Source of the DNA: Mesorhizobium sp. B4-1-3
GTDB lineage: Bacteria; Pseudomonadota; Alphaproteobacteria; Rhizobiales; Rhizobiaceae
NCBI RefSeq assembly: GCF_006439355.1
Contig: NZ_VFTG01000008.1
Span: 1-64,000 of the forward strand
Direction of reading: 5' to 3'
DNA length: 64,000 nucleotides
Every line of letters begins with the position of its first letter. The first letter of the stretch is position 1. A model generated the notes under the pieces. The model ran no database searches. It was given only the letters and a program-made list of their open reading frames with translations, and was not told the origin of the DNA. Below are positions 26,971 through 35,940 of this stretch, piece after piece. A program made the position numbers and the translations under genes.

Positions 26971-27612
26971 CTATTTCGCCTGCGCCGTCAGGATCTTGAG
27001 CGCGAAGGCCGAGAACACGCCGCCGAACAGGTAGTCGACAACCCGCGTGACGCGCGGGCTTGCCTTCATCGCTGCCGAGAATTTTTCCGCCGCCAGCACC
27101 ATCGGCGCCGTCACCGGGATCGACAGCACGATGAACATCATGCCGAGGAAGAACAGTTTTCCGGACGCGTTCGGATCGTGCGCGGAGACGAATTGCGGCA
27201 GGAAGGTCATGAAGAACAGGATGATCTTCGGATTGAGCAGGTTGACGCCGAGCCCGGCCGCCCAGCTGCGGAACAAGGAGACTTGCGGCCCGGTCCGCTT
27301 CTCCGGCGAGAAGGCCGAGCCCTTGGCGATCGCCTGCCAGGCCAGGAACACCAGATAGCCGGCGCCGAAGATCTTCAAGGCGAAGAAGGCCATCGGCGAA
27401 GCGACGATCAGCGCCGAGATGCCGACGACCACCAGCGTGGTGTGGATCAGCGTGCCGCAGAGCGCGCCGGCCATCGAGGCGAAGCCGGTGGCGCGGCCCT
27501 GGCTCAGCGTGCGCGAGACGAACATCGTCATGTCCGGCCCCGGCGTGATCGCCAGGATGACGGTGGCGATGGCGAACTGGATGAGGGTCGAAGTGTCGGG
27601 AATGAAGGACAT
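26971..27612 (-). CDS. LysE family translocator
   Basis: A 213-residue exporter of the LysE/RhtB superfamily, which exports amino acids or their derivatives by proton exchange. Six hydrophobic segments are visible, with the N-terminal signature ATVILAITPGPDMTMFVSRTLSQGRATGFASMAGALCG and the conserved GLGVNLLNPKIILFF. The substrate is not predictable. The start MSFIPDTSTLIQF is preceded on the minus strand by a GGAC-type site. It diverges from argG across 149 bp, so an amino-acid exporter and arginine synthesis share a promoter region. Confidence 0.92.
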   Translation of the reverse strand: MSFIPDTSTLIQFAIATVILAITPGPDMTMFVSRTLSQGRATGFASMAGALCGTLIHTTLVVVGISALIVASPMAFFALKIFGAGYLVFLAWQAIAKGSAFSPEKRTGPQVSLFRSWAAGLGVNLLNPKIILFFMTFLPQFVSAHDPNASGKLFFLGMMFIVLSIPVTAPMVLAAEKFSAAMKASPRVTRVVDYLFGGVFSAFALKILTAQAK

Positions 27613-27761
27613 GGGAGGTCCTGCGAGATAGATCGCAGACCCTATAGCGCAGGCTTTTCTGTTTCGCCAGCAACTGCCGTCCTGCGCGTCTTCATCTCTT
27701 GCGCCGCCTGGAAACCCCGTGATACCTCGCCCGCGAAGCTCTTTTCCCGCGGAACCGCAAA

Positions 27762-28982
27762 ATGTCCAAGATCAAGAACATCAACAAGGTCGTGCTCGCC
27801 TATTCCGGCGGCCTCGACACCTCCATCATCCTGAAGTGGCTGCAGACCGAGCTCGGCGCCGAGGTCGTCACCTTCACCGCCGATCTCGGCCAGGGCGGCG
27901 AGCTGGAGCCGGCGCGCCGCAAGGCCGAGATGATGGGCATCAAGGACATCCGCATCGTCGACGTGCGCGAGGAATTCGTCGCCGACTTCGTCTTCCCGAT
28001 GTTCCGCGCCAATGCCGTCTATGAGGGCACCTACCTGCTCGGCACCTCGATCGCCCGGCCGTTGATCTCCAAGCATCTGGTCGAGATCGCCAAGGAAACC
28101 GGCGCCGACGCCATCGCGCATGGCGCCACCGGCAAGGGCAACGACCAGGTCCGCTTCGAATTGTCGGCTTACGCGCTCAACCCCGACATCAAGGTCATCG
28201 CGCCGTGGCGCGACTGGTCGTTCAAGTCGCGCACCGACCTCTTGAACTTCGCAGAGCAGCATCAGATCCCTGTGCCGAAGGACAAGCGCGGCGACGCGCC
28301 CTTCTCGGTCGACGCCAACCTCCTGCACTCCTCTTCCGAGGGCAAGGTGCTGGAGGATCCGTGGAGCGAGCCGCCGGAATTCGTGCATCAGCGCACCGTC
28401 TCGCCGATGGACGCGCCCGATGTCGTCACCGAGATCGAGATAGAGTTCCTGAAGGGCGATCCGGTCGCGCTCAACGGCAAGAAGCTGTCGCCGGCCACCA
28501 TGCTGGCGGCGCTGAACAACCTCGGCCGCGACAACGGCATCGGCCGCCTCGACCTTGTCGAGAATCGTTTCGTCGGCATGAAGTCGCGCGGCGTCTACGA
28601 GACGCCTGGCGGCACCATCCTGATCGCCGCCCACCGCGCGATCGAATCGATCACGCTCGACCGGGGTGCGGCCCACCTCAAGGACGAGTTCATGCCGCGC
28701 TATGCCGAGCTCATCTACAACGGCTTCTGGTTCTCGCCCGAGCGCGTCATGCTGCAGGCGATGATCGACAAGAGCCAGGAAGACGTCGAAGGCACGGTGC
28801 GGCTGAAGCTCTACAAGGGCAATGTCATCGTCACCGGCCGCAAGTCGAAGAAGACGCTCTATTCCGATGCGCTCGTCACCTTCGAGGACGACCGCGGCGC
28901 CTACGACCAGAAGGACGCCGAGGGCTTTATTCGCCTCAACGGATTGCGGCTGCGAACGCTGGCAGCAAGGAACCGTCGCTGA
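27762..28982 (+). CDS. argG: Argininosuccinate synthase
   Basis: ATP-dependent condensation of citrulline and aspartate, the penultimate step of arginine synthesis. The 406-residue length is standard. The N-terminal pyrophosphatase loop [11 protein letters not shown] is visible, as are citrulline/aspartate-binding segments such as [34 protein letters not shown] and the C-terminal [30 protein letters not shown]. The short N-terminal part [12 protein letters not shown] fits the usual start. The gene stands alone as a monocistron. A 16-bp perfect inverted repeat starts 33 bp after the stop codon and may protect or end the transcript. Confidence 0.97.
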   Translation: MSKIKNINKVVLAYSGGLDTSIILKWLQTELGAEVVTFTADLGQGGELEPARRKAEMMGIKDIRIVDVREEFVADFVFPMFRANAVYEGTYLLGTSIARPLISKHLVEIAKETGADAIAHGATGKGNDQVRFELSAYALNPDIKVIAPWRDWSFKSRTDLLNFAEQHQIPVPKDKRGDAPFSVDANLLHSSSEGKVLEDPWSEPPEFVHQRTVSPMDAPDVVTEIEIEFLKGDPVALNGKKLSPATMLAALNNLGRDNGIGRLDLVENRFVGMKSRGVYETPGGTILIAAHRAIESITLDRGAAHLKDEFMPRYAELIYNGFWFSPERVMLQAMIDKSQEDVEGTVRLKLYKGNVIVTGRKSKKTLYSDALVTFEDDRGAYDQKDAEGFIRLNGLRLRTLAARNRR

Positions 28983-29015
28983 AGCTGCTGATTCCGTGCA
29001 AGGGGAGTGCTGTCC

Positions 29016-29077
29016 CTTCGTCATTCTAGGGCGGAGCAAGGAGCGAAGCGACGCGCGCAGACCCTAGAATGACGAAG
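29016..29077. repeat. Palindromic repeat after argG, with copy 2 of GGGCGGAGCAAGGAGCGAAGC
   Basis: CTTCGTCATTCTAGGG (29016-29031) is perfectly complementary to CCCTAGAATGACGAAG (29062-29077). The loop contains a 22-bp word identical to 20114-20135. It lies just after the argG stop. Confidence 0.8.
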
Positions 29078-29166
29078 AATACGCTGCTGCCTGTCGCCGT
29101 CGGCGACATCTCCTTCTCAAGGGGAAGATTCCCACTTTCCCGGCTTTCGCCAATCTCCAAGTCCAC

Positions 29167-29192
29167 AAAAAAGCCCGGCGCAAGGCCGGGCC
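29167..29192 (-). terminator. Rho-independent terminator of the transglycosylase gene
   Basis: On the minus strand GCCCGGC-CTTGC-GCCGGGC is followed by TTTTTTGTGG. It lies 25 bp after the MltB-type stop codon. Confidence 0.88.
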
Positions 29193-29216
29193 ATTCTGCT
29201 GAATAGAGATTCCGTA

Positions 29217-30020
29217 TCAATCCGCGTCGATTGCCTCGGCGATACGAGCGATGGCCTGCTGGTAGACGCTGGCCGAGTTCCAGCCGGCAATCGCGCCCAT
29301 ATTGGCCTCGTAGCTCGCGCCGGCATGCCAGCCATGAGCCTTGAGGAAATTGGCGGTCGAGGCGAGCGCCGTGTTGCGGTCGCGCAAATTGCCGCTACCG
29401 ACGCCGTATTTCAGCACGTTTCCGGGCAGGAACTGAGTGTGGCCGATCTCGCCATGCATGGCGCCGACCGAGGAAGCGCTCAGCGCGCCGCGATCGACGA
29501 GCTTCAACGCCGCGATGGCATGCGGAGTGAAGTAGTCGGGGCGGCGGCAGTCATAAGCGAGCGTCAGGATGGCCGACACCGTGTTCTGGTTGCCCATCGA
29601 GGCGCCGAAGCCGGTCTCCATGCCCCAGATGGCGAGCAGCACGCCCGGCGGCACGCCATAGGTCCGCTCGATATTGGCGAACATCGCCGCGTTTGCTTTC
29701 TTCAGCGCACGGCCCCGCGAAATGATGGCGGAAGCGCCGCGGCGCTTCATGAACGCCTCCACGGAGCCACTGAAAGCCTTGTGGATGGCGCGGTCGGCGG
29801 CGATCGTCCTTGTGGCGTAGGTAGCACCCGCCAGCGCCGACAGACCCCGCTGGCCCACACCCTCGGCTCTGGCCTCGGCGGCAAAGTCCTGTTTCCAGGC
29901 GTCGAAGCCGGCGCCGTTCTTACCACAGCTCGGAGCCGCCTCGGCGCCCGCCGCCAGCGCGAGCGTCGCTATCACCGCCGTCGCGGCCGCGAAAATCCTT
30001 CCTTTGGCAAAAAATGCCAT
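29217..30020 (-). CDS. Lytic murein transglycosylase, MltB family
   Basis: A 267-residue exported enzyme. A signal peptide (residues 1-28) precedes an MltB/SLT-like lysozyme fold. The catalytic Glu135 is in the WGMETGFG motif, followed by the conserved NTVSAILTLAYDCRRP and GAMHGEIGHTQFLPGNVLKYGV. It cleaves peptidoglycan glycan strands to form 1,6-anhydro ends. It lacks the C-terminal peptidoglycan-binding domain seen in some relatives. There is no lipobox, so it is probably soluble in the periplasm. ATG 30020 is supported by AGGAGAAGGAC immediately before it. A clear terminator ends the transcript at 29167-29192. Confidence 0.92.
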   Translation of the reverse strand: MAFFAKGRIFAAATAVIATLALAAGAEAAPSCGKNGAGFDAWKQDFAAEARAEGVGQRGLSALAGATYATRTIAADRAIHKAFSGSVEAFMKRRGASAIISRGRALKKANAAMFANIERTYGVPPGVLLAIWGMETGFGASMGNQNTVSAILTLAYDCRRPDYFTPHAIAALKLVDRGALSASSVGAMHGEIGHTQFLPGNVLKYGVGSGNLRDRNTALASTANFLKAHGWHAGASYEANMGAIAGWNSASVYQQAIARIAEAIDAD

Positions 30021-30190
30021 GTCCTTCTCCTGGTTGCCTTGAATCACGTCCCGGTTGCGAATTTGCCAGCGAAACGCCCGGTTGTCACCGCCCTCGCCGG
30101 GGACGTGGCACCCGACACAGGCGAAAGAAAGGCAATCCCGCTGCGATCGGTCGTCAGGTGTGGCGGTCTTGCCTCATGAAAAGACATTGA

Positions 30191-30286
30191 CGTCTGGTCA
30201 TTGGTGCCGGTTCGGCGGGGCTGGCCGCGGCAAAGGCGCTCCGCGCGGCGAATAGCACCGGAACGCCGGATGACGGCAGGCGTTAG
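30191..30286 (+). pseudogene. Relic of a flavin-dependent oxidoreductase N-terminus
   Basis: The frame from 30191 reads RLVIGAGSAGLAAAKALRAAN, a nearly perfect dinucleotide-binding GxGxxG segment like that at the N-terminus of flavin monooxygenases, then runs into unrelated sequence and a TAG at 30284. A stop (TGA, 30188-30190) directly precedes it in frame. A TTGACGTCT at 30188 is one base out of frame with it, suggesting an indel at the old start. Only about 25 codons remain. It lies between the transglycosylase and the zinc peptidase genes. Confidence 0.5.
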
Positions 30287-30326
30287 AGCCCGGGTTCACC
30301 TCCACGTTCCTGCAGGCTGATCACGC

Positions 30327-31406
30327 ATGAAGCTGTTCGACTGCCCCAATTGCGGCCACCGCCTTTATTTCGAGAATGCCCAGTGTCTGAACTGTTCCAG
30401 CCTGGTGCTCTATGATCCCGAGCGAGCGAACTTCGTGCTCAGCGGCAGAGACGGCGTCTTGCCATGCGGCAATGCCGATGAATGCGCCTGCAACTGGCGG
30501 GCCGAGACTGGCCGGACTTTCTGCCGCGCCTGCGCCCTCAACCAGGTCATTCCCGACCTTTCCATCGACGGCAACCGTCGGCGCTGGATCCGGGTCGAAG
30601 CGGCAAAGAAGCGGGCCGTCTATTCCCTGCTCGCCTTTGGCCTGCCGGTCGTTCCCAAGGCCGACGCCAAGGACGAGATCGGCCTTGCTTTCGACTTTCT
30701 CGCCGACCCGATCGGCGCCGGTCCGGGTGGTGAGCGCATCCTGACCGGCCATGACAACGGCTTGATCACCCTCAATGTTGCCGAGGCCGATTCCGCCGAA
30801 CGCGAAAGACGTCGCGTCGAGATGGGCGAGAACTATCGCACCTTGCTCGGCCATTTCCGTCACGAGCTCGGCCATTATTATTGGGATCGGCTGATCCGCG
30901 ACGATCCCGCTCGCCTTTCAGCCTTCCGCGCGCTCTTCGGCGACGAGCAGGCCGATTATGAGCAAGCCTTGAAGGCATACTACGCCAATGGCGCGCCGCC
31001 GGATTGGCAGCAACGCCACATCTCCGCCTATGCCGCGTCCCATCCCTGGGAGGATTGGGCCGAGACCTGGGCGCATCATCTTCACATCGCCGACACGCTG
31101 GAAATGGTCCATGCGCTGAATTTTCCGCTGGGCCGGCTGGAGACCGTGGGTGCCGATACCATCCCCCGCGGCGACACCGGTGGCCGCGCGCAGCCGGCGC
31201 CGGCCGATCCCGACCTGGCTCCGGAGCCGTTTGAAAGGATCCTGGCACGCTGGCTGGTATTGTCGGAGGCATCCAACTCGATCAACCGCTGCATGGGTCT
31301 GCCGGATCTTTATCCCTTCGTGATCTCCGAGGTGGCGGCGCGCAAACTCGCATTCGTTCACGATCTTTTGACAGGCGCGCCGAAAAAAGCCTGGAACAAT
31401 TCGTGA
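30327..31406 (+). CDS. Zinc-ribbon putative zinc-binding metallopeptidase
   Basis: A 359-residue cytoplasmic protein. The N-terminus is a zinc ribbon (C6-x2-C9 and C20-x2-C23). Further Cys residues at about 47, 53, 55, 66 and 69 could form a second site. The catalytic motif H179-E-L-G-H183 (FRHELGHYYWDRL) and downstream EDWAETWAHHLHIADTLEM, with the third-ligand Glu, define the putative zinc-binding metallopeptidase family. Its substrate is unknown. ATG 30327 has a weak AGGCTGATC upstream. It stands between the flavin-oxidoreductase relic and the DUF1236 gene, without an obvious operon partner. Confidence 0.87.
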   Translation: MKLFDCPNCGHRLYFENAQCLNCSSLVLYDPERANFVLSGRDGVLPCGNADECACNWRAETGRTFCRACALNQVIPDLSIDGNRRRWIRVEAAKKRAVYSLLAFGLPVVPKADAKDEIGLAFDFLADPIGAGPGGERILTGHDNGLITLNVAEADSAERERRRVEMGENYRTLLGHFRHELGHYYWDRLIRDDPARLSAFRALFGDEQADYEQALKAYYANGAPPDWQQRHISAYAASHPWEDWAETWAHHLHIADTLEMVHALNFPLGRLETVGADTIPRGDTGGRAQPAPADPDLAPEPFERILARWLVLSEASNSINRCMGLPDLYPFVISEVAARKLAFVHDLLTGAPKKAWNNS

Positions 31407-31492
31407 GCGGGCGCAAAGCACTTTAGCCGGAACGCATAAGCCTTTGTTTCGTTTCCGATCCCGAGGGAGCGTTGAAAACGGAGAGAAGAACC

Positions 31493-32098
31493 ATGACACG
31501 CGTGTTGTTTCCGGCTCTGGCCTGTGCGCTGCTCACGATCTCGGGCGCAGCTTTCGCCGACACTCCCGTAGAGGCGGTGACCGACTTGAACGTTCGCGCT
31601 GGCCCCGGGCCGCAATATCCGGTTATCGGCGTGCTGGCGGCAGGGCAGTCGGCCACGCTTAATGGCTGCATCGAAGGCAGCAAATGGTGCACGATCGCCG
31701 AAGCCGATGGCAAGGGCTGGGTCTATTCCGACTATGTGACGGGCGATTTCGGCGGCAGCCGCGTCGTCGTGACCCGCCGCCCGGCCAATGCCGAGATCGC
31801 CGTCGTGGCGCCACCGACCGACAACATCTACACGACCGACACCTACACCGGCGCCATCGTTTCCAACGACGACGCCATCGACTCGATCGGCAGGCCGCTG
31901 GCCGAGGTCGGCACCTATGTCGCCACGCATCGGGTCGACCCGGTCTATCTCGACGGCGAGGTGGTGACCGGCGCCACGCTGCCCGACACGGTCGAGCTGC
32001 GCGAGATCCCCGATTACCGGTATCGCTACGTCTATGTGAACAACCAGCCGGCACTGGTCGATCCGGGTACGCGGCGCATCGTCTATGTGATGCGCTGA
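31493..32098 (+). CDS. SH3b/DUF1236 exported protein
   Basis: A 201-residue secreted protein: signal peptide (residues 1-22, ending AFADT), then a bacterial SH3 domain (VTDLNVRAGPGPQYPVIGVL...CIEGSKWCTIAEADGKGWVYSDYVTG) with two Cys residues, and a C-terminal DUF1236 region (VELREIPDYRYRYVYVNNQPALVDPGTRRIVYVMR). SH3b domains bind cell-wall peptides or glycans, so a wall-associated role is likely, but the family has no proven function. ATG 31493 is preferred over 31472 because GGAGAGAAG lies just upstream and the signal peptide starts properly at MTRVLF. Confidence 0.88.
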   Translation: MTRVLFPALACALLTISGAAFADTPVEAVTDLNVRAGPGPQYPVIGVLAAGQSATLNGCIEGSKWCTIAEADGKGWVYSDYVTGDFGGSRVVVTRRPANAEIAVVAPPTDNIYTTDTYTGAIVSNDDAIDSIGRPLAEVGTYVATHRVDPVYLDGEVVTGATLPDTVELREIPDYRYRYVYVNNQPALVDPGTRRIVYVMR

Positions 32099-32235
32099 TC
32101 GGCCTGATCGCCGTGAGAAGAGCGGCCGCCAGCCATGGCGGCCGCTCTTGCTTTCATGGCGGTGCGGTCGGTAATAGCGTGGTAACTGCGATCTCCTAGA
32201 CCGATGTGGTGGAAGGCCTTCGGCAGGGGAGCCGC

Positions 32236-33186
32236 GTGACGATCGACAATGCCGCCTTCGAGGGCTATCGCCGCTCGCCGAACGAAAAGACCAGTTTGCC
32301 GCGGCTGTTCCTCGGCACGGCGATCGTCGTCGCCTTCTGGATGGCGGTGACGGCGCTGGTGCTGTTTGCCGGCACTTATATCTACATCGTCTGGCACCTG
32401 CCCGGCCCCTCGACCGGACAGTACATGCAGGATTTCCTGGCATCGCCGGCCGGAATCTTGAGCGCCCTGACGTCCTTTGCCGGCATCTGGATCGGCCTGT
32501 GGACGGCGATGCGCTTCCTTCACGGCGAGCCGATGTCCGCGCTCTTCGGCGTCACCCGTCATATCGCCGGTCTGGATTTCCTCAAGGGCCTGGTCGCGGT
32601 GCTGATCACCTCGCTCTTCTCCGAAGTCCTGCTCTATTGGCTGCAGCCGGAGATCGCGCGCGGACTGATCGCGTTCTCGTCCTGGCTGCTCTTCCTCATC
32701 CCGATCGTGCTGCTCGCTTTCCTGCAGACCTCATCGGAGGAAATGCTGTTTCGCGGCTATCTGCTGCGCGGCCTCGCCTATCGCTTCAGGAGCCCGTGGA
32801 TCTGGGCGCTGCTGCCGGGCCTGCTGTTCACCTCGCTGCACTGGAATACGGCCTCGACTTTTGCCATCAACGCTAGCGTCTTCATCTCGATCGGCACCTT
32901 TGCGCTGCTGCTTACGCTGCTCGTCTATGTCACCGGCAATCTCGGCGCCGGGTTCGGCGCCCATCTCGCCAACAACCTGACCGGCTTCCTGCTGATCTCG
33001 CACCAGGAGGGCTATAATGGCTTTGCCCTGCTCAACGCCAAGCCGCTCGAAGGCCCCGGCTGGAGCGGGCTGGACGCCGTGCTCATCGCCGCCATCGGCA
33101 TCGTCAGCACGCTTTTGACCATGCTCTTGCTTTTGCACCCCCGCTCGCCGCTCAAGGTGGCGACGAACAGGCAAAGCCTGGGCTGA
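32236..33186 (+). CDS. CPBP family intramembrane glutamic endopeptidase
   Basis: A 316-residue polytopic membrane protein. The CPBP (CAAX protease and bacteriocin-processing/Rce1-like) active site is complete: E168-E169-x3-R173 (SSEEMLFRGYLLRG), the FTSLH202W motif and H243-x3-N247 (HLANN). About eight hydrophobic segments are visible. Bacterial members process prenylated or hydrophobic peptides, or control envelope stress, but the substrate here is unknown. GTG 32236 has AGGGGAG six bases upstream and is chosen over GTG 32206. It ends about 170 bp before the hairpin at 33353-33397. Confidence 0.9.
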   Translation: MTIDNAAFEGYRRSPNEKTSLPRLFLGTAIVVAFWMAVTALVLFAGTYIYIVWHLPGPSTGQYMQDFLASPAGILSALTSFAGIWIGLWTAMRFLHGEPMSALFGVTRHIAGLDFLKGLVAVLITSLFSEVLLYWLQPEIARGLIAFSSWLLFLIPIVLLAFLQTSSEEMLFRGYLLRGLAYRFRSPWIWALLPGLLFTSLHWNTASTFAINASVFISIGTFALLLTLLVYVTGNLGAGFGAHLANNLTGFLLISHQEGYNGFALLNAKPLEGPGWSGLDAVLIAAIGIVSTLLTMLLLLHPRSPLKVATNRQSLG

Positions 33187-33352
33187 ACCTGCCGGATCGC
33201 GGCGTTTTGGCCCGAATTCCAGCCTCAGCCTTGACTCTGCGGCCGATTTCCTGTCTAGAGCCGCTGAATTTCCGCGACGTATCCTTCGCGAAAGCCGACC
33301 AGGACGCCGAAGCCTCTTCGAGGCCAGTGCTGTAAAGAGATCCCGGAGGCCA

Positions 33353-33397
33353 ACACCCGGCAGCGCGATGCGCCCCCGGGTGCTTTTGGGCTTTGCG
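33353..33397 (+). terminator. Hairpin with U-rich tail between the CPBP gene and ffh
   Basis: ACACCCGG (33353-33360) pairs with CCGGGTG (33376-33382), with an inner GCGC pair. It is followed by CTTTTGGGCTTTGCGCTTTT. It ends upstream transcripts or acts in the ffh leader, since the ffh ATG is 70 bp later. The hairpin GCCTCTTCGAGGC lies shortly before it, so an independent small RNA from about 33265 is possible. Confidence 0.55.
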
Positions 33398-33467
33398 CTT
33401 TTGCTTGGCGACCCGGCGCGAACGCACTACCTCTCGGTTCGACCCGAACCGAGATCAAGGACCGCAG

Positions 33468-35060
33468 ATGTTTGAATCCCTCCAGGAGCGTCTTGGCTCC
33501 ATCCTGAACGGCCTGACCGGTCGCGGCGCATTGTCCGAGGCGGATGTCTCGGCGGCTCTGCGCGAAGTGCGCCGTGCGCTGCTCGAGGCCGACGTCGCGT
33601 TGGAAGTGGTGCGCTCCTTCACGGACAAGGTGCGCGAGAAGGCGGTCGGCGCCGCGGTGCTGAAGTCGATCAAGCCCGGGCAGATGGTCGTCAAGATCGT
33701 CCATGACGAGCTGGTCGACATGCTGGGCGCCGAGGGCGTCGCCATCGACCTCAACGCGCCGGCGCCCGTCGTCGTCATGATGGTCGGCCTGCAGGGCTCC
33801 GGCAAGACCACCACCTCGGCGAAGATCGCCAAGCGGCTGACCGAGCGGCAGAACAAGAAGGTCCTGATGGCCTCGCTCGACACGCGGCGGCCGGCCGCGC
33901 AGGAGCAGTTGCGCCAGCTCGGCGAGCAGACCAAGGTCGCAACGTTGCCGATCATCGCCGGCCAGAGCCCGGTCGACATCGCCAAGCGCGCCGTGCAGGC
34001 CGCGAGGCTCGGCGGCCATGACGTCGTCATCCTCGACACCGCCGGCCGCACCCATATCGACGAACCGCTAATGGTCGAGATGGCCGATATCAAGAAGGTG
34101 TCGAGCCCGCACGAGATCCTGCTGGTCGCCGACTCGCTGACCGGCCAGGACGCCGTCAATCTGGCGAAAAGCTTCGACGAACGTGTCGGCATCACCGGCC
34201 TGGTGCTCACCCGCATGGACGGCGACGGCCGCGGCGGCGCGGCGCTTTCCATGCGCGCCGTCACCGGCAAGCCGATCAAGCTCATCGGCACCGGCGAAAA
34301 GATGGACGGGCTGGAGGAATTCCATCCCAAGCGCATCGCCGACCGCATCCTCGGCATGGGCGACATCGTCTCGCTCGTCGAGAAGGCCGCCGAGACCATT
34401 GACGCCGAGCAGGCGGCAGCGATGGCCAGGAAGATGCAGTCGGGCAAGTTCGACCTGAACGACCTCGCCCAGCAGCTTCAGCAGATGTCGAAGATGGGCG
34501 GCATGGGCGGCATCATGGGCATGATGCCCGGCATGGGCAAGATGAAGGACCAGCTTGCCGCCGCCGGCTTCGACGACAAGATGTTCCGCCGGCAGCTCGC
34601 CATCATCTCCTCGATGACCAAGGCCGAGCGCGCCAACCCCGATATCCTGAAGCACTCGCGCAAGAAGCGCATCGCCGCCGGCTCAGGCACCGATGCGGCC
34701 GAGATCAACAAGCTCTTGAAGATGCATCGCGGCATGGCCGACATGATGAAGGCGATGGGCGGCAAGGGCAAAGGCGGCGGCCTCATGCGCGGCATGATGG
34801 GCGGCCTCGCCTCCAAGATGGGCCTTGGCGGCATGATGCCGGGCGGCGGCATGCCGGACCTTTCGAAGATGGACCCCAAGCAGCTCGAGGCCCTGCAGAA
34901 GCAGGCGCAGGCCGCCGGTCTCGGCAAGGGCCTGCCGGGCGGCTTGCCCGGCGGACTTCCCAGCGGCGGCGGGCTGCCGGGCCTGCCCGGCGGCATGAAG
35001 CTTCCAGGTCTTCCCGGACTGGGCGGCGGCGGGCTGCCCGGCCTCGGTAAGAAGAAGTGA
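33468..35060 (+). CDS. ffh: Signal recognition particle protein Ffh
   Basis: SRP54 homologue that binds 4.5S RNA and signal sequences and docks with FtsY. The 530-residue protein has an N domain, the GTPase G domain (GLQGSGKTTTSAKIA, DTRRPAAQEQL, DTAGR, TRMDGDGRGG) and a Met-rich M domain (GGIMGMMPGMGKMKDQL). A long C-terminal Gly/Pro/Leu/Met-rich tail (KGLPGGLPGGLPSGGGLPGL...) extends beyond the standard length and is an alphaproteobacterial feature. ATG 33468 (MFESLQERL) is the usual start. It is the first gene of an ffh-chorismate mutase-rpsP group. No 4.5S RNA gene was found in the upstream gap. Confidence 0.97.
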   Translation: MFESLQERLGSILNGLTGRGALSEADVSAALREVRRALLEADVALEVVRSFTDKVREKAVGAAVLKSIKPGQMVVKIVHDELVDMLGAEGVAIDLNAPAPVVVMMVGLQGSGKTTTSAKIAKRLTERQNKKVLMASLDTRRPAAQEQLRQLGEQTKVATLPIIAGQSPVDIAKRAVQAARLGGHDVVILDTAGRTHIDEPLMVEMADIKKVSSPHEILLVADSLTGQDAVNLAKSFDERVGITGLVLTRMDGDGRGGAALSMRAVTGKPIKLIGTGEKMDGLEEFHPKRIADRILGMGDIVSLVEKAAETIDAEQAAAMARKMQSGKFDLNDLAQQLQQMSKMGGMGGIMGMMPGMGKMKDQLAAAGFDDKMFRRQLAIISSMTKAERANPDILKHSRKKRIAAGSGTDAAEINKLLKMHRGMADMMKAMGGKGKGGGLMRGMMGGLASKMGLGGMMPGGGMPDLSKMDPKQLEALQKQAQAAGLGKGLPGGLPGGLPSGGGLPGLPGGMKLPGLPGLGGGGLPGLGKKK

Positions 35061-35085
35061 GGGGGCGATGAACGAGGAGAAAGAC

Positions 35086-35424
35086 ATGGCCGACGCACGC
35101 GCCATCCTGGCCGGCTACCGCGCCTCGATCGACAACATCGACGCCGCCCTCATCCATATGCTGGCCGAACGCTTCCGCTGCACCAAGGCGGTCGGCGTGC
35201 TCAAGGCCGAGCATGGCCTGCCGCCCGCCGACCCGTCGCGCGAGCAGCAGCAAATCGCCCGCCTTCGCCAGCTGGCGAAGGATGCGAACCTCGATCCGGA
35301 TTTCGCGGAGAAGTTCCTGAACTTCGTCATCCGCGAGGTGATCCGGCATCACGAACAGATCGCCGCTTCGAGCAGCGGCGCTACTAAAGACGCCGCCAAT
35401 AACGGCGCTGCAAAAACCGGCTGA
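35086..35424 (+). CDS. Chorismate mutase, AroQ class
   Basis: A 112-residue all-helical chorismate mutase converting chorismate to prephenate for Phe and Tyr synthesis. The AroQ core is visible: the N-terminal helix YRASIDNIDAALIHMLAERFRCTKAVGVLKAEHGLPPADPSREQQQIARL with the catalytic Arg and Lys positions, then FLNFVIREVIRHH. The C-terminal 18 residues are low complexity. ATG 35086 is preferred because GAGGAG at 35074-35079 lies six bases before it; ATG 35068 has no properly spaced site. Lying between ffh and rpsP in the same direction, it is probably in the same transcript, as in other Rhizobiales. Confidence 0.93.
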   Translation: MADARAILAGYRASIDNIDAALIHMLAERFRCTKAVGVLKAEHGLPPADPSREQQQIARLRQLAKDANLDPDFAEKFLNFVIREVIRHHEQIAASSSGATKDAANNGAAKTG

Positions 35425-35471
35425 ATAGCCGCAAACCAGATCAACGAAATCAGAGCTTTTAGGAGAAAAGA

Positions 35472-35873
35472 ATGGCACTGAAGATCAGACTGGCCCGCGC
35501 GGGCTCGAAGAAGCGTCCTTACTACCACGTCGTCGTTGCCGACGCCCGTTCGCCGCGCGACGGCCGTTTCATCGAGTCGCTGGGTTCCTGGAACCCGCTG
35601 CTGCCGAAGGACGGCGAGCGCGTCAAGGTTGACGCCGAGCGCGTCAAGCACTGGCTGTCGCACGGCGCTCAGCCGACCGACCGCGTGCTGCGCTTCCTCG
35701 ACGAAGCCGGTCTTGCCAAGCGCGAAACCCGCTCGAACCCGACAAAGGCCCTGCCCGGCAAGAAGGCGCAGGAACGCGCCGCGCTTCTGAAGAAAGCCCA
35801 GGAAGACGCCGCTGCGGCAGCAGCAGCCGCGACCGCCGCGCCGGCCGAGGCTGGAGCCGCCACCGCCGAGTAA
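35472..35873 (+). CDS. rpsP: 30S ribosomal protein S16
   Basis: A 133-residue S16, an early-assembly protein of the 30S subunit. The opening [42 protein letters not shown] is diagnostic. The C-terminal tail is the Ala/Glu-rich extension typical of Alphaproteobacteria. The Shine-Dalgarno TTTAGGAGAAAAGA is excellent. In most Rhizobiales rpsP is followed by rimM, trmD and rplS. Here a strong terminator ends the transcript at 35892-35925 and an unrelated lipoprotein gene faces it from the other strand. Confidence 0.97.
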   Translation: MALKIRLARAGSKKRPYYHVVVADARSPRDGRFIESLGSWNPLLPKDGERVKVDAERVKHWLSHGAQPTDRVLRFLDEAGLAKRETRSNPTKALPGKKAQERAALLKKAQEDAAAAAAAATAAPAEAGAATAE

Positions 35874-35891
35874 CCACGGCCTTTCGCTTAC

Positions 35892-35925
35892 AAAAACGGC
35901 GGGCATGGGCCCGCCGTTTTCTTTT
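35892..35925 (+). terminator. Rho-independent terminator after rpsP
   Basis: ACGGCGGGC (35896-35904) pairs perfectly with GCCCGCCGT (35909-35917), followed by TTTCTTTTGG and preceded by an A run. It can serve both the rpsP transcript and the facing lipoprotein gene. Confidence 0.9.
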
Positions 35926-35940
35926 GGTTCGCTTGTTGCC

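Noticed and set aside
27613..27761. Arginine-type leader upstream of argG
   Set aside because: No run of Arg codons and no terminator-like hairpin was found before the argG start.
33187..33467. 4.5S SRP RNA gene upstream of ffh
   Set aside because: The conserved SRP RNA apical loop sequence is not present.
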